Below, one piece after another: positions 54,015 through 63,107 of a stretch of DNA of 64,000 nt. Each line of letters begins with the position of its first letter. Position 1 is the first letter of the stretch. The position numbers and the translations under genes are program-made. The stretch covers positions 1 to 64,000 of the forward strand of contig JAHBWD010000042.1 in the NCBI GenBank assembly GCA_019637175.1, given 5' to 3'. Below the pieces are notes generated by a model. The model had not been told where the DNA came from, made no database searches, and saw only the letters and a program-made list of their open reading frames with translations. This stretch comes from Labilithrix sp. (GTDB lineage Bacteria; Myxococcota_A; Polyangia; Polyangiales; Polyangiaceae).

Positions 54015-54117
54015 GGCTCCTTCATGCCGTTTGTGGCGCGCCGAGCCAACCCCGAACGCCCGATGAGCCGGACGATCGCGCTCGAGCGGCGGCCTTTTCG
54101 CCACGCCTGCCGGCTCC

Positions 54118-54130
54118 TGATACGCTCGCT
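54118..54130 (+). promoter_or_regulatory. 13-bp motif TGATACGCTCGCT upstream of a kinase gene
   Basis: The same 13 bases occur at 56252-56264, before the paralogous kinase gene. Here they end four bases from the GTG start. TGATAC could be an extended -10 element giving a leaderless or short-leader transcript. Confidence 0.35.
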
Positions 54131-54134
54131 TGCC

Positions 54135-56204
54135 GTGGAGCCGTTCGCCGATCAGCTCGGCCTCGTGGGCACGACGATCGCGGACAAGTACGCCGTCGAG
54201 TCGGTGGTGGGGCAGGGCGGCTTCGCCGTCGTGTACCGCGCGATCCACAACGTGTGGAAGCGCCCCGTCGCGGTCAAGGTCTTCAACGCGCTCGGCGACG
54301 TCGCGCCGGAGCAGCGAAAGAAGCTCCTCGACGACTTCATCCAGGAGGGCGCCCTCCTCGCGGATCTCTCGGAGCGCTCTGCGGCAATCTGTCAGGCGCG
54401 CGACATCGGCACCCTCACCACGCCCGGGGGCCACGACGTCCCGTACATGGTCCTCGAGTGGCTCGAAGGAAAGCCGCTCGACGCGATCCTGGAGGAAGAG
54501 CGCGCGCGGAACGCGCCGCTCAGGAGCCTCGACGCTGCGGTGCGCCTGCTCGATCCGATCGCCGAGGCGCTCGCGCTCGCGCACAAGAAGGGAATCGCCC
54601 ATCGCGATCTCAAGCCGGCGAACGTCTTCGTCCTGCTCGACGCTTCGGGCGAGGTCGCCGGGATGAAGCTCCTCGACTTCGGCATCGCGAAGGTCGTGCA
54701 AGACGCCCAGAAGATGGGCTTCACGAAGACGGCCGGCCACGTCACGTCGTTCACGCCGCTCTACGGCGCGCCGGAGCAGTTCACCCGGACGTACGGCGCG
54801 ACCGGTCCGTGGACGGACGTCTTCGCGCTCGCGCTCGTCACCGCCGAGATCGTCTCCGGAAGAGAGGCGATGGTCGGCGACAGCCTCGTGCAGCTCGCCT
54901 GCGCCGCGGCCGACGACCGAACGCGACCCACGCCGCGCACGCTCGGCGTCGCCGTGTCCGACGAGGTCGAGGCGATCTTCCAGAGAGCCGTCGCCGTGAG
55001 CCCGAGCGCGCGATGGCCGACGGCGGGCGACTTCTGGAACGCGCTCCGCGTCGCCGTGATCGGCGATCCGATGGCCGCCGCGTCGTCGCCGCGGAGCAGC
55101 GGCGGAGGTCCGGCGGCGCTCGCGACGTCCGACACCATCGTCGACACCGGCCCTCACGGCCCCGCGCCGGCCGCGGCGACCGCGCTGCCGCCGTCCAATC
55201 CGTCGCTCGCGCAGATCGCGCCGGCGCCGCGCGCGACGAGCCGCGCGCCCATCGTCGTCGCGGCGGCGCTCGCCGTCGTCGCGATCGGCGGCGGCGTCGC
55301 GTTCGCGCTCCGCCGCGGCTCCACACCGGCGCCGCTTCCGTCGACGCCGCCGCCTCCCGTCGTCGCGAGCAGCGCGCCGCCCGCGCCGGCCTGCCCGCCC
55401 GGGATGATCGCGATCCCCGGCGGCGAGTTCTTCATGGGCTCGGACGAGAAGGACGCCTTCGACTTCGAGAAGCCCGCCCACAAGGTCAAGCTCTCGCCGT
55501 ACTGCCTCGACGAGCTCGAGGTGACAGTTGCACAATACAAGGAGTGCAGCGACCGCGGCGCGTGCCGGCGCGCGGGCAAGGAGAACGACTGGCCCGACAT
55601 CAAGCCGGCGCAGCGGAAGATCTACGATGCGCTCTGCAACATCAACGACGCGGAGGCCAAGGCCACGCACCCCGTCAACTGCGTCGACTGGGCGCAAGCG
55701 CGCGAAGCGTGCGAGGCGCGCGGCGCGCGGCTGCCCACCGAAGCGGAGTGGGAGCTCGCCGCGCGCGGAACCGACGGACGGTTCTATCCGTGGGGCGACG
55801 ATCCGCCGAGCGCGCGGCTGCTCAACGCCTGCGGCAAGGAGTGCGTCGCCTGGCAGAAGAAGCACCCCGATCCCGATCACCCTCCCGCGTTCATGTACGA
55901 CGCCGACGACGGGTTCGCGAACACCGCGCCGGTCGGGAGCTTCCCGGAGGGCAAGTCGCGCTACGGGATTCAGGACATGGTGGGCAACGTCTGGGAGTGG
56001 GTCGCCGACTACTACGCCGACTACGAGAAGGCGGCCGCGACCGCCGTCGATCCGAAGGGGCCCGCGAGCGGCGCCGATCGCGTCATTCGCGGCGGCGCGT
56101 GGAACGGCGCGATGCCCGCCTGGGTCCGGCCGAGCTTCCGCTTCCATGTCGCACCCACGGCGCGGAGCTACGGATACGGGTTCCGATGTGCCAAATCATT
56201 GTGA
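54135..56204 (+). CDS. Ser/Thr kinase fused to an FGE-like domain
   Basis: A 689-residue membrane protein; I use the GTG at 54135 by alignment with its paralog. The kinase domain (about 20-290) is complete: VGQGGFAVVYRA, VAVKVF, HRDLKPANVF, DFGIAK, YGAPEQF. A Ser/Pro/Ala spacer leads to one membrane helix (APIVVAAALAVVAIGGGVAF) and an extracytoplasmic formylglycine-generating-enzyme-like domain (MIAIPGGEFFMGSDE, LPTEAEWELAARG, VGNVWEWV, RVIRGGAWNG, GFRCA). The copper-site Cys pair of true FGE (after RGG) is missing, so the domain probably senses or binds ligands. Tandem with a paralog at 56277. Confidence 0.92.
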   Translation: MEPFADQLGLVGTTIADKYAVESVVGQGGFAVVYRAIHNVWKRPVAVKVFNALGDVAPEQRKKLLDDFIQEGALLADLSERSAAICQARDIGTLTTPGGHDVPYMVLEWLEGKPLDAILEEERARNAPLRSLDAAVRLLDPIAEALALAHKKGIAHRDLKPANVFVLLDASGEVAGMKLLDFGIAKVVQDAQKMGFTKTAGHVTSFTPLYGAPEQFTRTYGATGPWTDVFALALVTAEIVSGREAMVGDSLVQLACAAADDRTRPTPRTLGVAVSDEVEAIFQRAVAVSPSARWPTAGDFWNALRVAVIGDPMAAASSPRSSGGGPAALATSDTIVDTGPHGPAPAAATALPPSNPSLAQIAPAPRATSRAPIVVAAALAVVAIGGGVAFALRRGSTPAPLPSTPPPPVVASSAPPAPACPPGMIAIPGGEFFMGSDEKDAFDFEKPAHKVKLSPYCLDELEVTVAQYKECSDRGACRRAGKENDWPDIKPAQRKIYDALCNINDAEAKATHPVNCVDWAQAREACEARGARLPTEAEWELAARGTDGRFYPWGDDPPSARLLNACGKECVAWQKKHPDPDHPPAFMYDADDGFANTAPVGSFPEGKSRYGIQDMVGNVWEWVADYYADYEKAAATAVDPKGPASGADRVIRGGAWNGAMPAWVRPSFRFHVAPTARSYGYGFRCAKSL

Positions 56205-56251
56205 GCGCTCGCGAAACCGAAACCGGGGAGTGGTTCTGAGCGTAGCGCTTT

Positions 56252-56264
56252 TGATACGCTCGCT
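56252..56264 (+). promoter_or_regulatory. 13-bp motif TGATACGCTCGCT, second copy
   Basis: Identical to 54118-54130; it ends 12 bases before the ATG of the second kinase gene. Confidence 0.35.
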
Positions 56265-56276
56265 CGTCCTCCCGCG

Positions 56277-58439
56277 ATGCCCAACCTCGACCCGCTTGCC
56301 CTCGTCGGAACGACGGTCTCGGAAAAGTACGAGATCGAACGGGTCGTTGGCGAAGGCGGCTTCGCGGTCGTCTATCGGGCGACGCACAAGGTGTGGAACC
56401 GCCCCGTCGCCATCAAGGTGTTTCGCACCTTCGGTGACCTGCCGCCCGAGCGTCGCGCGCAGCTCGTCCAGAGCTTCATCCAGGAGGGCGCGCTCCTCGC
56501 CGATCTCTCCGAGCGCTCCGCGGCGATCTGCCAGGCCCGCGACGTCGGCATGCTCAAGACGAGCGACGGCCGCGAGATGCCCTTCATGGTGCTCGAGTGG
56601 CTCGAGGGGCAGTCGCTCGAGCAGGTGCTCCAGGGCGAGGTCGAGCGCGGCCTGGCGCCGCGCACGCCGGCGCAGGCCCTCGAGATCCTCGAGCCCGCGG
56701 CGCACGCGCTCTCGCTCGCGCACAAGAAGGGCATCGCCCATCGCGACGTCAAGCCGGCGAACATCTTCGTCATCGGCGAGCCGCGCGTCGACTTCACGGT
56801 CAAGCTGCTCGACTTCGGCATCGCGAAGGTCGTGCAAGACGTCCAGCGCGCCGGAGGGGCATTTCAGCAGACGCAAGGCGTCGTCTCTTCGTTCACCCCG
56901 GCGTACGGCGCGCCCGAGCAGTTCTCGCGGACGCACGGCGCGACCGGTCCGTGGACCGACGTGTTCGCGCTCGCCCTCATCTTCGGCGAGCTGATCTCGC
57001 ACGAACCGCAGCTCCGCGGCGACGACCTGACGCAGCTCGCGTTCTGCTCGATGGATCCGAAGCGCCGGCCGACGCCGCGCACGTACGGGCGCGAGATCCC
57101 GGACGGCCTCGAGGCCGCGCTCCGACGCGCGCTCGCCGTCTCTCCCGACGAGCGCTTCCGATCGATGAGCGAGTTCTGGGACGCGATGCGGGCGGCCCTC
57201 TCGATGGAGCCGATGCGCGCGTTCGCGACGACCGACTCGTCGCGCAGCTCGGCCGATCCGATGCTCACCGCGCTCGCGCCGCCTTCGAACCCTTCTGGGC
57301 CCGGCGGGCGGCTCTCCACCGGCGATCCGCCGGCGAACTACTCGTTGCCGCCGGCGACGACGCCGTTCAACCAGGTTCCGCCCGGTCAGCCGATTCAGCG
57401 GACGATGCCGACGCCCGGCCCCGCGGCGCTCCCCGCGAGCGGGCGCAGCTCCTCGACGGGCCTCGTGGCGGGGATCGGCGCCGCGGTCGTCATCGGCGTG
57501 GGGCTCGCCGGCGCAGGCGTCTGGGCGTTCGCGATCCGGGGCAAAGGCGACGCGACGAGCCCCGCCGGTCAGCCGAGCGCGGTCGCGGCGCCGCCGCCGG
57601 TCGTGAGCGCGGCGCCGCCGCCCACGTGCCCCGCGGGCATGGTCATGGTCCCCGGCGGCAAGTTCTTCATGGGGTCGGACGACAAGAACGACGAAGAGAG
57701 AGAGCGCCCCGCGCACCAGGTCACGCTCTCGCCCTACTGCATCGATACGACCGAGGTGACCGTTGCACAGTACAAGGAGTGCAGCGACAAGGGCGAGTGC
57801 AAGCGCGCGCCGCGCGACAACGAGTGGCCCGGCATCAGCGCGCGCGAGCGCAAGATCTACGATCCGCTGTGCAACATCCGCGACCCCGAGGGCCGCGCGA
57901 GCCACCCGGTGAACTGCGTCGACTGGGAGCTCGCCGACGCGTTCTGCAAGGCGTCGGGCCGGCGCCTGCCCACCGAGGCGGAGTGGGAGTTCGCGACGCG
58001 CGGCTCCGACGGCCGGAAGTATCCGTGGGGCGACGACCCACCGAGCGACGGCACGCGCCTCAACGCATGCGGCACCGAGTGCGTCGCCTGGGGGCGGAAG
58101 AACGGCGAGGACGTCGACGCGATGTATCAAGCGAACGACGGCTTCGCGACGACCGCGCCCGCCGGATCGTTCCCCAAAGGCGCGTCGCCCTTCGGTCTGC
58201 AAGACGTCGTGGGCAACGTCTGGGAGTGGGCCGCCGACTGGTACGCGCCTTACGGCCCGGACGCGGTGACCGATCCCAAGGGCGGCGACGGCACCGAGCG
58301 CGTCCTCCGCGGCGGGGCGTGGAACGGCAGCGACGTCGGCTGGGTGCGGCCGACGTATCGCTTCAAGAGCCAACCCGGCCTGCGCAGCCACGGCATCGGC
58401 TTCCGCTGCGCGAAGGACCTCGCCTCGCCCGACGGTTAG
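56277..58439 (+). CDS. Ser/Thr kinase fused to an FGE-like domain, paralog
   Basis: A 720-residue paralog with the same order: kinase (VGEGGFAVVYRA, VAIKVF, HRDVKPANIF, DFGIAK, YGAPEQF), Pro/Ser-rich spacer, membrane helix (LVAGIGAAVVIGVGLAGAGV), FGE-like domain (MVMVPGGKFFMGSDD, LPTEAEWEFATRG, VGNVWEWAAD, RVLRGGAWNG, GFRCAKD). HRDV replaces HRDL, which is tolerated. It too lacks the FGE copper Cys pair. Its stop overlaps the stop of the convergent third kinase gene by about three bp. Confidence 0.92.
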   Translation: MPNLDPLALVGTTVSEKYEIERVVGEGGFAVVYRATHKVWNRPVAIKVFRTFGDLPPERRAQLVQSFIQEGALLADLSERSAAICQARDVGMLKTSDGREMPFMVLEWLEGQSLEQVLQGEVERGLAPRTPAQALEILEPAAHALSLAHKKGIAHRDVKPANIFVIGEPRVDFTVKLLDFGIAKVVQDVQRAGGAFQQTQGVVSSFTPAYGAPEQFSRTHGATGPWTDVFALALIFGELISHEPQLRGDDLTQLAFCSMDPKRRPTPRTYGREIPDGLEAALRRALAVSPDERFRSMSEFWDAMRAALSMEPMRAFATTDSSRSSADPMLTALAPPSNPSGPGGRLSTGDPPANYSLPPATTPFNQVPPGQPIQRTMPTPGPAALPASGRSSSTGLVAGIGAAVVIGVGLAGAGVWAFAIRGKGDATSPAGQPSAVAAPPPVVSAAPPPTCPAGMVMVPGGKFFMGSDDKNDEERERPAHQVTLSPYCIDTTEVTVAQYKECSDKGECKRAPRDNEWPGISARERKIYDPLCNIRDPEGRASHPVNCVDWELADAFCKASGRRLPTEAEWEFATRGSDGRKYPWGDDPPSDGTRLNACGTECVAWGRKNGEDVDAMYQANDGFATTAPAGSFPKGASPFGLQDVVGNVWEWAADWYAPYGPDAVTDPKGGDGTERVLRGGAWNGSDVGWVRPTYRFKSQPGLRSHGIGFRCAKDLASPDG

Positions 58440-60364
58440 TCGACGCCGAGCGACCGCTCGGCGCGAACCGACGCGCCCTCCGTGCTCGCCTCGAACACCA
58501 CCTTGTATTCACCCGCGCGCGGCGGCGTGAGCTCCGCGCGGAAGCCCCCGTCGCTCGAGGAAGAGGCTGGCAGCACCGTTCCTGCAGCGGGCAGCCCTGG
58601 TCCCGTCACGATGAAGCGCGCGTTCTCGACGCGCGCGCGCGGAGCGTCGTCGCCGACGAGCACGCGCGACGAGAGCTCGGCGCGCTGCCCTCGTCGCGCG
58701 CGCGCGGGCGCGTCGACGGTCGCCCGCGGAACGGACTTCTGCCGCAGCTCCTCGTCGTACTTCTCGAGGAGGATCTTCGCGGCGTGATCCGTCGGGTCGA
58801 AGTCGGTCGCCGTCTTCGCGATGTCGCGCGCCTGACGCAGATCGCCGGTCGAGCGCGTCGCCATCGCGCGGGTCACGAGCGCGTGAGCCGTGTCGGAGCG
58901 GATCTGATGAAGCGCGGGATCGCCGGGCCAGCGCGCCTCTCCCGCGGCGAGCAGATCGCGCACGTTGTCTCCGGGAGGATGCGTGTAGCGATCGTCGCCG
59001 AGCGCGCGGCGGGCCTTCGCGACGTGCTCCTCGCGCTCGGCGTCGCGGCGGTGAACGACGTTCTGCATCACGAGCGCCGCGAGCGCGGCGCCGAGGAGGA
59101 ACGCGAGCGCGACGATGAAGATCCCGCCGCGCCTGCGCTCGCTCTTGCCGCGACTGCTCGGAGGTGCCTTCTCCTCGTCGGTCGCGGGGCTCGCCTGCAC
59201 CGGCGGCTCCGATCGCATCCGCACGGTGGGCTCGGGGCGCGGAGAGACGATCGCCGGCGCCGGGAGCGGTGAAGGCGAGAGGGAGAAGCCGGGCATCGCC
59301 GCGGCGTCGTCGATGGTGGGGTCGAGCGTCGAGAGCCTCACCGCGACGTCGACCTGGCTCAGGCGGGCGACGACGCCGACGTCGGAGAAGGAGATGTTCG
59401 CCTCCTTCGCCGCCGCCGCGAGGCTCGACGCGAACGCGCGCGCGCTCGGCGCGCGCTGCGCCGGATCCTTCGCGAGGTTGTCCATGATGACGCGCGCGAG
59501 GCCCTCGGGGACGCTCTCCGCGTGGGGCATCGAGCGGAGCGGCGGCGGCGTGTCGTGGATGTGCTTGATGAGCAGCCCGACGGGCTGCTCGGCGTCGAAC
59601 GGCGTCCGCCCGGCGAGCATTTGATAGACGATGGTCGCGAGCGAATAGACGTCGCCGGGCGGCTTCACCGTCGTGCCCTGCGCGCCTTCGGGCGAGATGT
59701 AGCGGGCGGTCCCGAAGATGAGGCCCGCCTGCGTCTCCATCGACTGCTCGCCGAGGCTCACCTTCGCGATCCCGAAGTCGAGCACCTTGACCCAGTCGTG
59801 CACCTCGGCGCGGCGAACGAGCATGACGTTCTCGGGCTTCAGATCGCGATGCACGATCCCGCGCGCGTGCCCTTCGCCGACGGCGTCGCAGATCTGGATC
59901 GCGATCGCGAGCGCACGCTCGATGGGAAAGCGGCCCCCGCAGGCGGTGAGCGCCGCGGCGAGCGAGAGCCCGTCGAGGTACTCCATCACGATGTAGAGGG
60001 CTCGGTCGGGGAGCTGACCCGCGAGGTAGACCTCGACGACGTGAGGGTGTTGGAGCTTGCTCGCGATCTTCGCCTCGCGATGAAAGCGCTGCACGAGCTG
60101 GGTGTTGCCCGAGAGCTCCCGGTGGAGGATCTTCACGGCGACGTCGCGGTCGATGCCTCGTTGATGCGCGCGATAGACGCGCCCCATCGCGCCGGCGCCG
60201 GCGACGCTGCGGATCTCGATGTCGCCCGAGATGAGCGTGCCGATGTACGGATCGGTGTCGGGCGGCAGCTCGTCGCTCTCGGGCAGGAGCTTCGTGCCGT
60301 CTTTCGGGCAGAAGACGGCCGCCGCCTCGAAGGCTCCGCCGCATTGCGGACAGATCTTCTCCAT
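58436..60364 (-). CDS. Membrane Ser/Thr protein kinase with N-terminal zinc ribbon
   Basis: A 642-residue protein (ATG 60364; GTG 60385 also in frame). It begins with a zinc-ribbon-like ICPQCGGAFEAAAVFCPKDG, then a full kinase domain (VAGAGAMGRVYRA, VAVKIL, HRDLKPENVM, DFGIAKV, YISPEGA where APE is SPE), a Pro/Arg-rich juxtamembrane region, one membrane helix (IFIVALAFLLGAALAALVM), and an extracytoplasmic helical plus Ig-like region (ARFIVTGPGLPAAGTVL). It is 30 bp downstream of the SRAP gene. Confidence 0.9.
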   Translation of the reverse strand: MEKICPQCGGAFEAAAVFCPKDGTKLLPESDELPPDTDPYIGTLISGDIEIRSVAGAGAMGRVYRAHQRGIDRDVAVKILHRELSGNTQLVQRFHREAKIASKLQHPHVVEVYLAGQLPDRALYIVMEYLDGLSLAAALTACGGRFPIERALAIAIQICDAVGEGHARGIVHRDLKPENVMLVRRAEVHDWVKVLDFGIAKVSLGEQSMETQAGLIFGTARYISPEGAQGTTVKPPGDVYSLATIVYQMLAGRTPFDAEQPVGLLIKHIHDTPPPLRSMPHAESVPEGLARVIMDNLAKDPAQRAPSARAFASSLAAAAKEANISFSDVGVVARLSQVDVAVRLSTLDPTIDDAAAMPGFSLSPSPLPAPAIVSPRPEPTVRMRSEPPVQASPATDEEKAPPSSRGKSERRRGGIFIVALAFLLGAALAALVMQNVVHRRDAEREEHVAKARRALGDDRYTHPPGDNVRDLLAAGEARWPGDPALHQIRSDTAHALVTRAMATRSTGDLRQARDIAKTATDFDPTDHAAKILLEKYDEELRQKSVPRATVDAPARARRGQRAELSSRVLVGDDAPRARVENARFIVTGPGLPAAGTVLPASSSSDGGFRAELTPPRAGEYKVVFEASTEGASVRAERSLGVD

Positions 60365-60394
60365 GGTCGCCGCAGCGGTGGCCACAGACCGATG

Positions 60395-61087
60395 CTAGCA
60401 GAGCGCGTTTTCGCCGATCGGTTCGATGCAGCGCGGATCGTCGTGGCGCGTATTGTTGACCCACGTCGAGACCGTCTCGAGCACGAGCGTGTGCGCCACC
60501 GCGTCGTGGGCACCCTCGAGCACGGACCTGGCTTCTTCGGCGCTGCCGCCGAGCCAGATCTCACGCTCGCGCCCTTCGCCGAGGATGAGCGGCATGCGGT
60601 CGTGCAGCTCGCCGAGCGCGGCGCGCGACGGCGTCGTCACGACGGCGCAGGTCTGGAGGGTGTCGCCTTCGGCCGACGTCCACCGCTCCCAGAGCCCAGC
60701 CATCGTGAAGGGCGAGCGGTCGGACAGGTGCACGTAGTGGGGCTGCCGGCTCTTGCCCTCTCCGCTCCATTCGTAGAATCCGTCGACGACGACGAGGCAC
60801 CGGCGCTTCTCGAACGCGAACCTGAAGGTGTTGACCTTGGTGAGGGTCTCGGCGCGCGCCTGGGCCAGCCGGTGACCGATCTTCCGATCCTTGGCGAACG
60901 CCGGGACGAGGCCCCACCGGAGGAGGGCCAGCTCGCCGTGGGCGTCGCGCGCCGGATCAGAGCGGATGACGAGGAGATCGGTCCCCGGCGAAATGTTGAA
61001 CCTCGGAGGCCCGATCGGGATCGGCGCCACGCCGAAAGCCTCAGCGATCTCGTCGACGGGGGTGATCAGCGTGGCTCGCCCGCACAT
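60395..61087 (-). CDS. yedK: SRAP-family (YedK/HMCES) abasic-site-binding protein
   Basis: A 230-residue protein beginning MCGR, so Cys2 becomes the N-terminal nucleophile after removal of Met. Conserved SRAP elements are RFNISPGTDL, RWGLVPAFAKD, ARAETLTKVNTF, VVVDGFYEW and LHDRMPLIL with the catalytic Glu and His. It forms a thiazolidine crosslink to abasic sites in single-stranded DNA and protects replication forks. Confidence 0.97.
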   Translation of the reverse strand: MCGRATLITPVDEIAEAFGVAPIPIGPPRFNISPGTDLLVIRSDPARDAHGELALLRWGLVPAFAKDRKIGHRLAQARAETLTKVNTFRFAFEKRRCLVVVDGFYEWSGEGKSRQPHYVHLSDRSPFTMAGLWERWTSAEGDTLQTCAVVTTPSRAALGELHDRMPLILGEGREREIWLGGSAEEARSVLEGAHDAVAHTLVLETVSTWVNNTRHDDPRCIEPIGENALC

Positions 61088-61367
61088 TCCGCAGACTTGA
61101 CCATAGCCCGGGATCGGAGCGTATCCAGGCCTGGATCATGTGGTCCATAGGAGGAGTACAGCTCTGATGTAATACGATCTCGCCCCTCCAGAATTCCCTT
61201 AGTTTTCTACAAAAACGCGAGGCGGATACTGTCCTACATCAGCGGCACGGTGCGTGCTGAAGGTTAGCTCACCTACGTCGTCGCCAACGGGGCTCGGACG
61301 TGACGCGTGGGTTCGAGGGACAAGGACCCGACCACCGAGGGTGGCCGGCTAACTGGAGGATAGGGAA
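61088..61367. promoter_or_regulatory. 280-bp divergent intergenic region with 14-bp palindrome
   Basis: ATCCAGGCCTGGAT at 61123-61136 is a perfect palindrome close to the SRAP start. The middle (61190-61230) is AT-rich (TTAGTTTTCTACAAAAACG) and could hold promoters for both genes. A GGAGG ribosome-binding site precedes the ATG at 61368. No small gene is convincing here. Confidence 0.45.
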
Positions 61368-62801
61368 ATGCGCGCTCACACGACGCTTCGTTACGGGTTC
61401 ATGATGGCCATCGTGGCCGGCCTCTCCATCGCCGCCACGGAGGCTCGCGCCGACGTCGCTGGCCCGTCGGGAGGTGCAGCGAACTCGTCGACCGGCACCG
61501 CCGCGCTGAAGTACGACTTCGCGCAGGGTCTCGACACCACGTTCGACACGGGCTTCAAGGGCCCGAGCGCCGTGCAAGCGCGCGCCGTCGTCAAGATCGA
61601 TCCCGTCAAAGACGGCGGGCCGCTCTACTCGGTCGAGATGGCGAAGGGCGCCGTCGTCGAGGCGAGCTGGTCGGGCGACAAGAAGATCGTCCTCAAGGCC
61701 ACCAACGGCTCGCAGACCGACGGCAAGGTCGTCGTTCGTCACACGCTCACGCCGTCGCTCGAGCTGAAGGTCAACGTCTTCAGCCTCAACGCGCAGTTCG
61801 CGTTCGACGCCAACAAGCTCGTCAACAAGATCCCGGGCGCCAAGTTCGCCTACGACTCGCGCGCCACGCAGGCGTTCGCGCCGTGGGGCTTCACCGCGGT
61901 CGACACGAAGCTGAACGCGCCGGATCTCGCGAACGCGACGCTGTTCTCGATGCCGTTCTCGCAGTTCCCCGAGGTCGTCGCGAACAACCTCGAAGGAACG
62001 TTCGGCGTGCGCGCCTCGACGAAGCCGACGTTCTCGTACAAGACGACGAAGGTCATGCTCTCGGGCTCGGATCAGCCGATCGCGGCGGGCTCGGGCGAGG
62101 TCTCGATGGACGCCATCGACGGTGACTTCATGGAGGTCATGGCGACGGTCGAAGGTGAGATGAAGGTCGCGGGCACGATGAGCATCCAGCCCTTCGTCGC
62201 CCTCACCAAGGTCGTGGGCCTCAACTTCACGACGACCATCGGCATCGACGCGTACACGAAGGAGTACTCGACGCCCGCGTCGAAGGTCGCGTACCAGGCG
62301 ACGATGGTTCACATCCCGCTGCCGAACGTCCACGTCCCGTCGACGGGCGTCGATCTCGGCGCGGTGAAGGCCGGCGGCTCGGCCCGCAAGTCGGTCACGA
62401 TCGAGAACTCGGGCGAGAAGGCCGCGGTCGTCTCGTTCAAGAGCTCGGACCCGCAGTTCACGGTCCCCAGCGGCAGCATCACGATCGAGCCGAAGGGCAA
62501 GTACGAGATGCAGGTCGGCGTCTCGGCGAACAACGCCGGCGCGGCCTCGGCCGACATCACGGTCATGTCGAACGATCCCGACTCGCCCGAGCAGTCGTTC
62601 AAGATCGGCATGAACGGCGCCGACGTCGGCTCCGACGACGGCGACGACGACGCGCGGCTCCCCGGCGGCAAGGCCGACGCGGACGGCGGCTGCGGCTGCA
62701 AGACGGCGGGCAGCACGACGTCGACCGGCGGCTGGGCAGGCATCGGGGTCGTGGCTCTCGGCGCGGTGGTTCTCGCGTCGCGCCGCCGCCGCAAGGCCTG
62801 A
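61368..62801 (+). CDS. Secreted MYXO-CTERM protein with Hydin-like Ig domain
   Basis: A 477-residue exported protein (signal peptide FMMAIVAGLSIAATEARA). The N-terminal 300 residues are beta-rich and unrecognised. Residues 320-415 form an ASPM/SPD-2/Hydin-type Ig domain (VDLGAVKAGGSARKSVTIEN, ADITVMSNDPDSPEQSFKI). After an Asp/Gly linker come Cys-Gly-Cys (GGCGCKTAG), a membrane helix (WAGIGVVALGAVVLA) and SRRRRKA, the MYXO-CTERM-like sorting signal thought to anchor proteins to the surface of myxobacteria. Confidence 0.9.
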   Translation: MRAHTTLRYGFMMAIVAGLSIAATEARADVAGPSGGAANSSTGTAALKYDFAQGLDTTFDTGFKGPSAVQARAVVKIDPVKDGGPLYSVEMAKGAVVEASWSGDKKIVLKATNGSQTDGKVVVRHTLTPSLELKVNVFSLNAQFAFDANKLVNKIPGAKFAYDSRATQAFAPWGFTAVDTKLNAPDLANATLFSMPFSQFPEVVANNLEGTFGVRASTKPTFSYKTTKVMLSGSDQPIAAGSGEVSMDAIDGDFMEVMATVEGEMKVAGTMSIQPFVALTKVVGLNFTTTIGIDAYTKEYSTPASKVAYQATMVHIPLPNVHVPSTGVDLGAVKAGGSARKSVTIENSGEKAAVVSFKSSDPQFTVPSGSITIEPKGKYEMQVGVSANNAGAASADITVMSNDPDSPEQSFKIGMNGADVGSDDGDDDARLPGGKADADGGCGCKTAGSTTSTGGWAGIGVVALGAVVLASRRRRKA

Positions 62802-62810
62802 TCGACACGC

Positions 62811-62834
62811 GGGGCCGCCGCCTCCGGCGGCCCC
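62811..62834 (+). terminator. Strong hairpin after the MYXO-CTERM gene
   Basis: A perfect 10-bp stem GGGGCCGCCG/CGGCGGCCCC with loop CCTC lies nine bases after the stop codon. The downstream bases (CAAAACATTTT) give only a poor T-run. Confidence 0.6.
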
Positions 62835-62841
62835 CAAAACA

Positions 62842-63048
62842 TTTTGGCATGCGCGGGGGGCCAACGTCCTCCTCCCTCCCTCCGCGCATGCCGAAACACG
62901 AAGCCCGCACGGTCCCCGCCGTGGCGGGCTTCGATCTTGTGGGGGGCCTGCGGCCCCCCCTCATCGGCTCCGCCGATGAGCCTCCCCCCCGCCAGATTGC
63001 GGGCTGCTCGGCGTGCTTCGCCTGCGGCGAACCGGCGCTGCGCGCCGG
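62842..63048. repeat. Array of strong hairpins between convergent genes
   Basis: Consecutive perfect stems: 62846-62856/62882-62892 (11 bp, extendable to about 15 with a wobble), 62899-62908/62924-62933 (10 bp CGAAGCCCGC/GCGGGCTTCG), 62941-62948/62952-62959 (8 bp), 62960-62968/62972-62980 (9 bp CTCATCGGC/GCCGATGAG), and 63032-63038/63042-63048 (7 bp). This may be a REP-like intergenic repeat or a stacked terminator. The open frames crossing it are not protein-like. Confidence 0.6.
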
Positions 63049-63107
63049 GGGGCACGCCTCAGGTTGCTTCTCCTTCGTTTTCTTTGGCGGCGATCCGGGG
63101 GCGGGCG

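Noticed and set aside
54135..58439. Diversity-generating retroelement acting on the FGE-like domains
   Set aside because: FGE-type domains are typical DGR targets, but no reverse transcriptase or template repeat is in the window, and the paralogs differ across their length, not at a 3' cassette.
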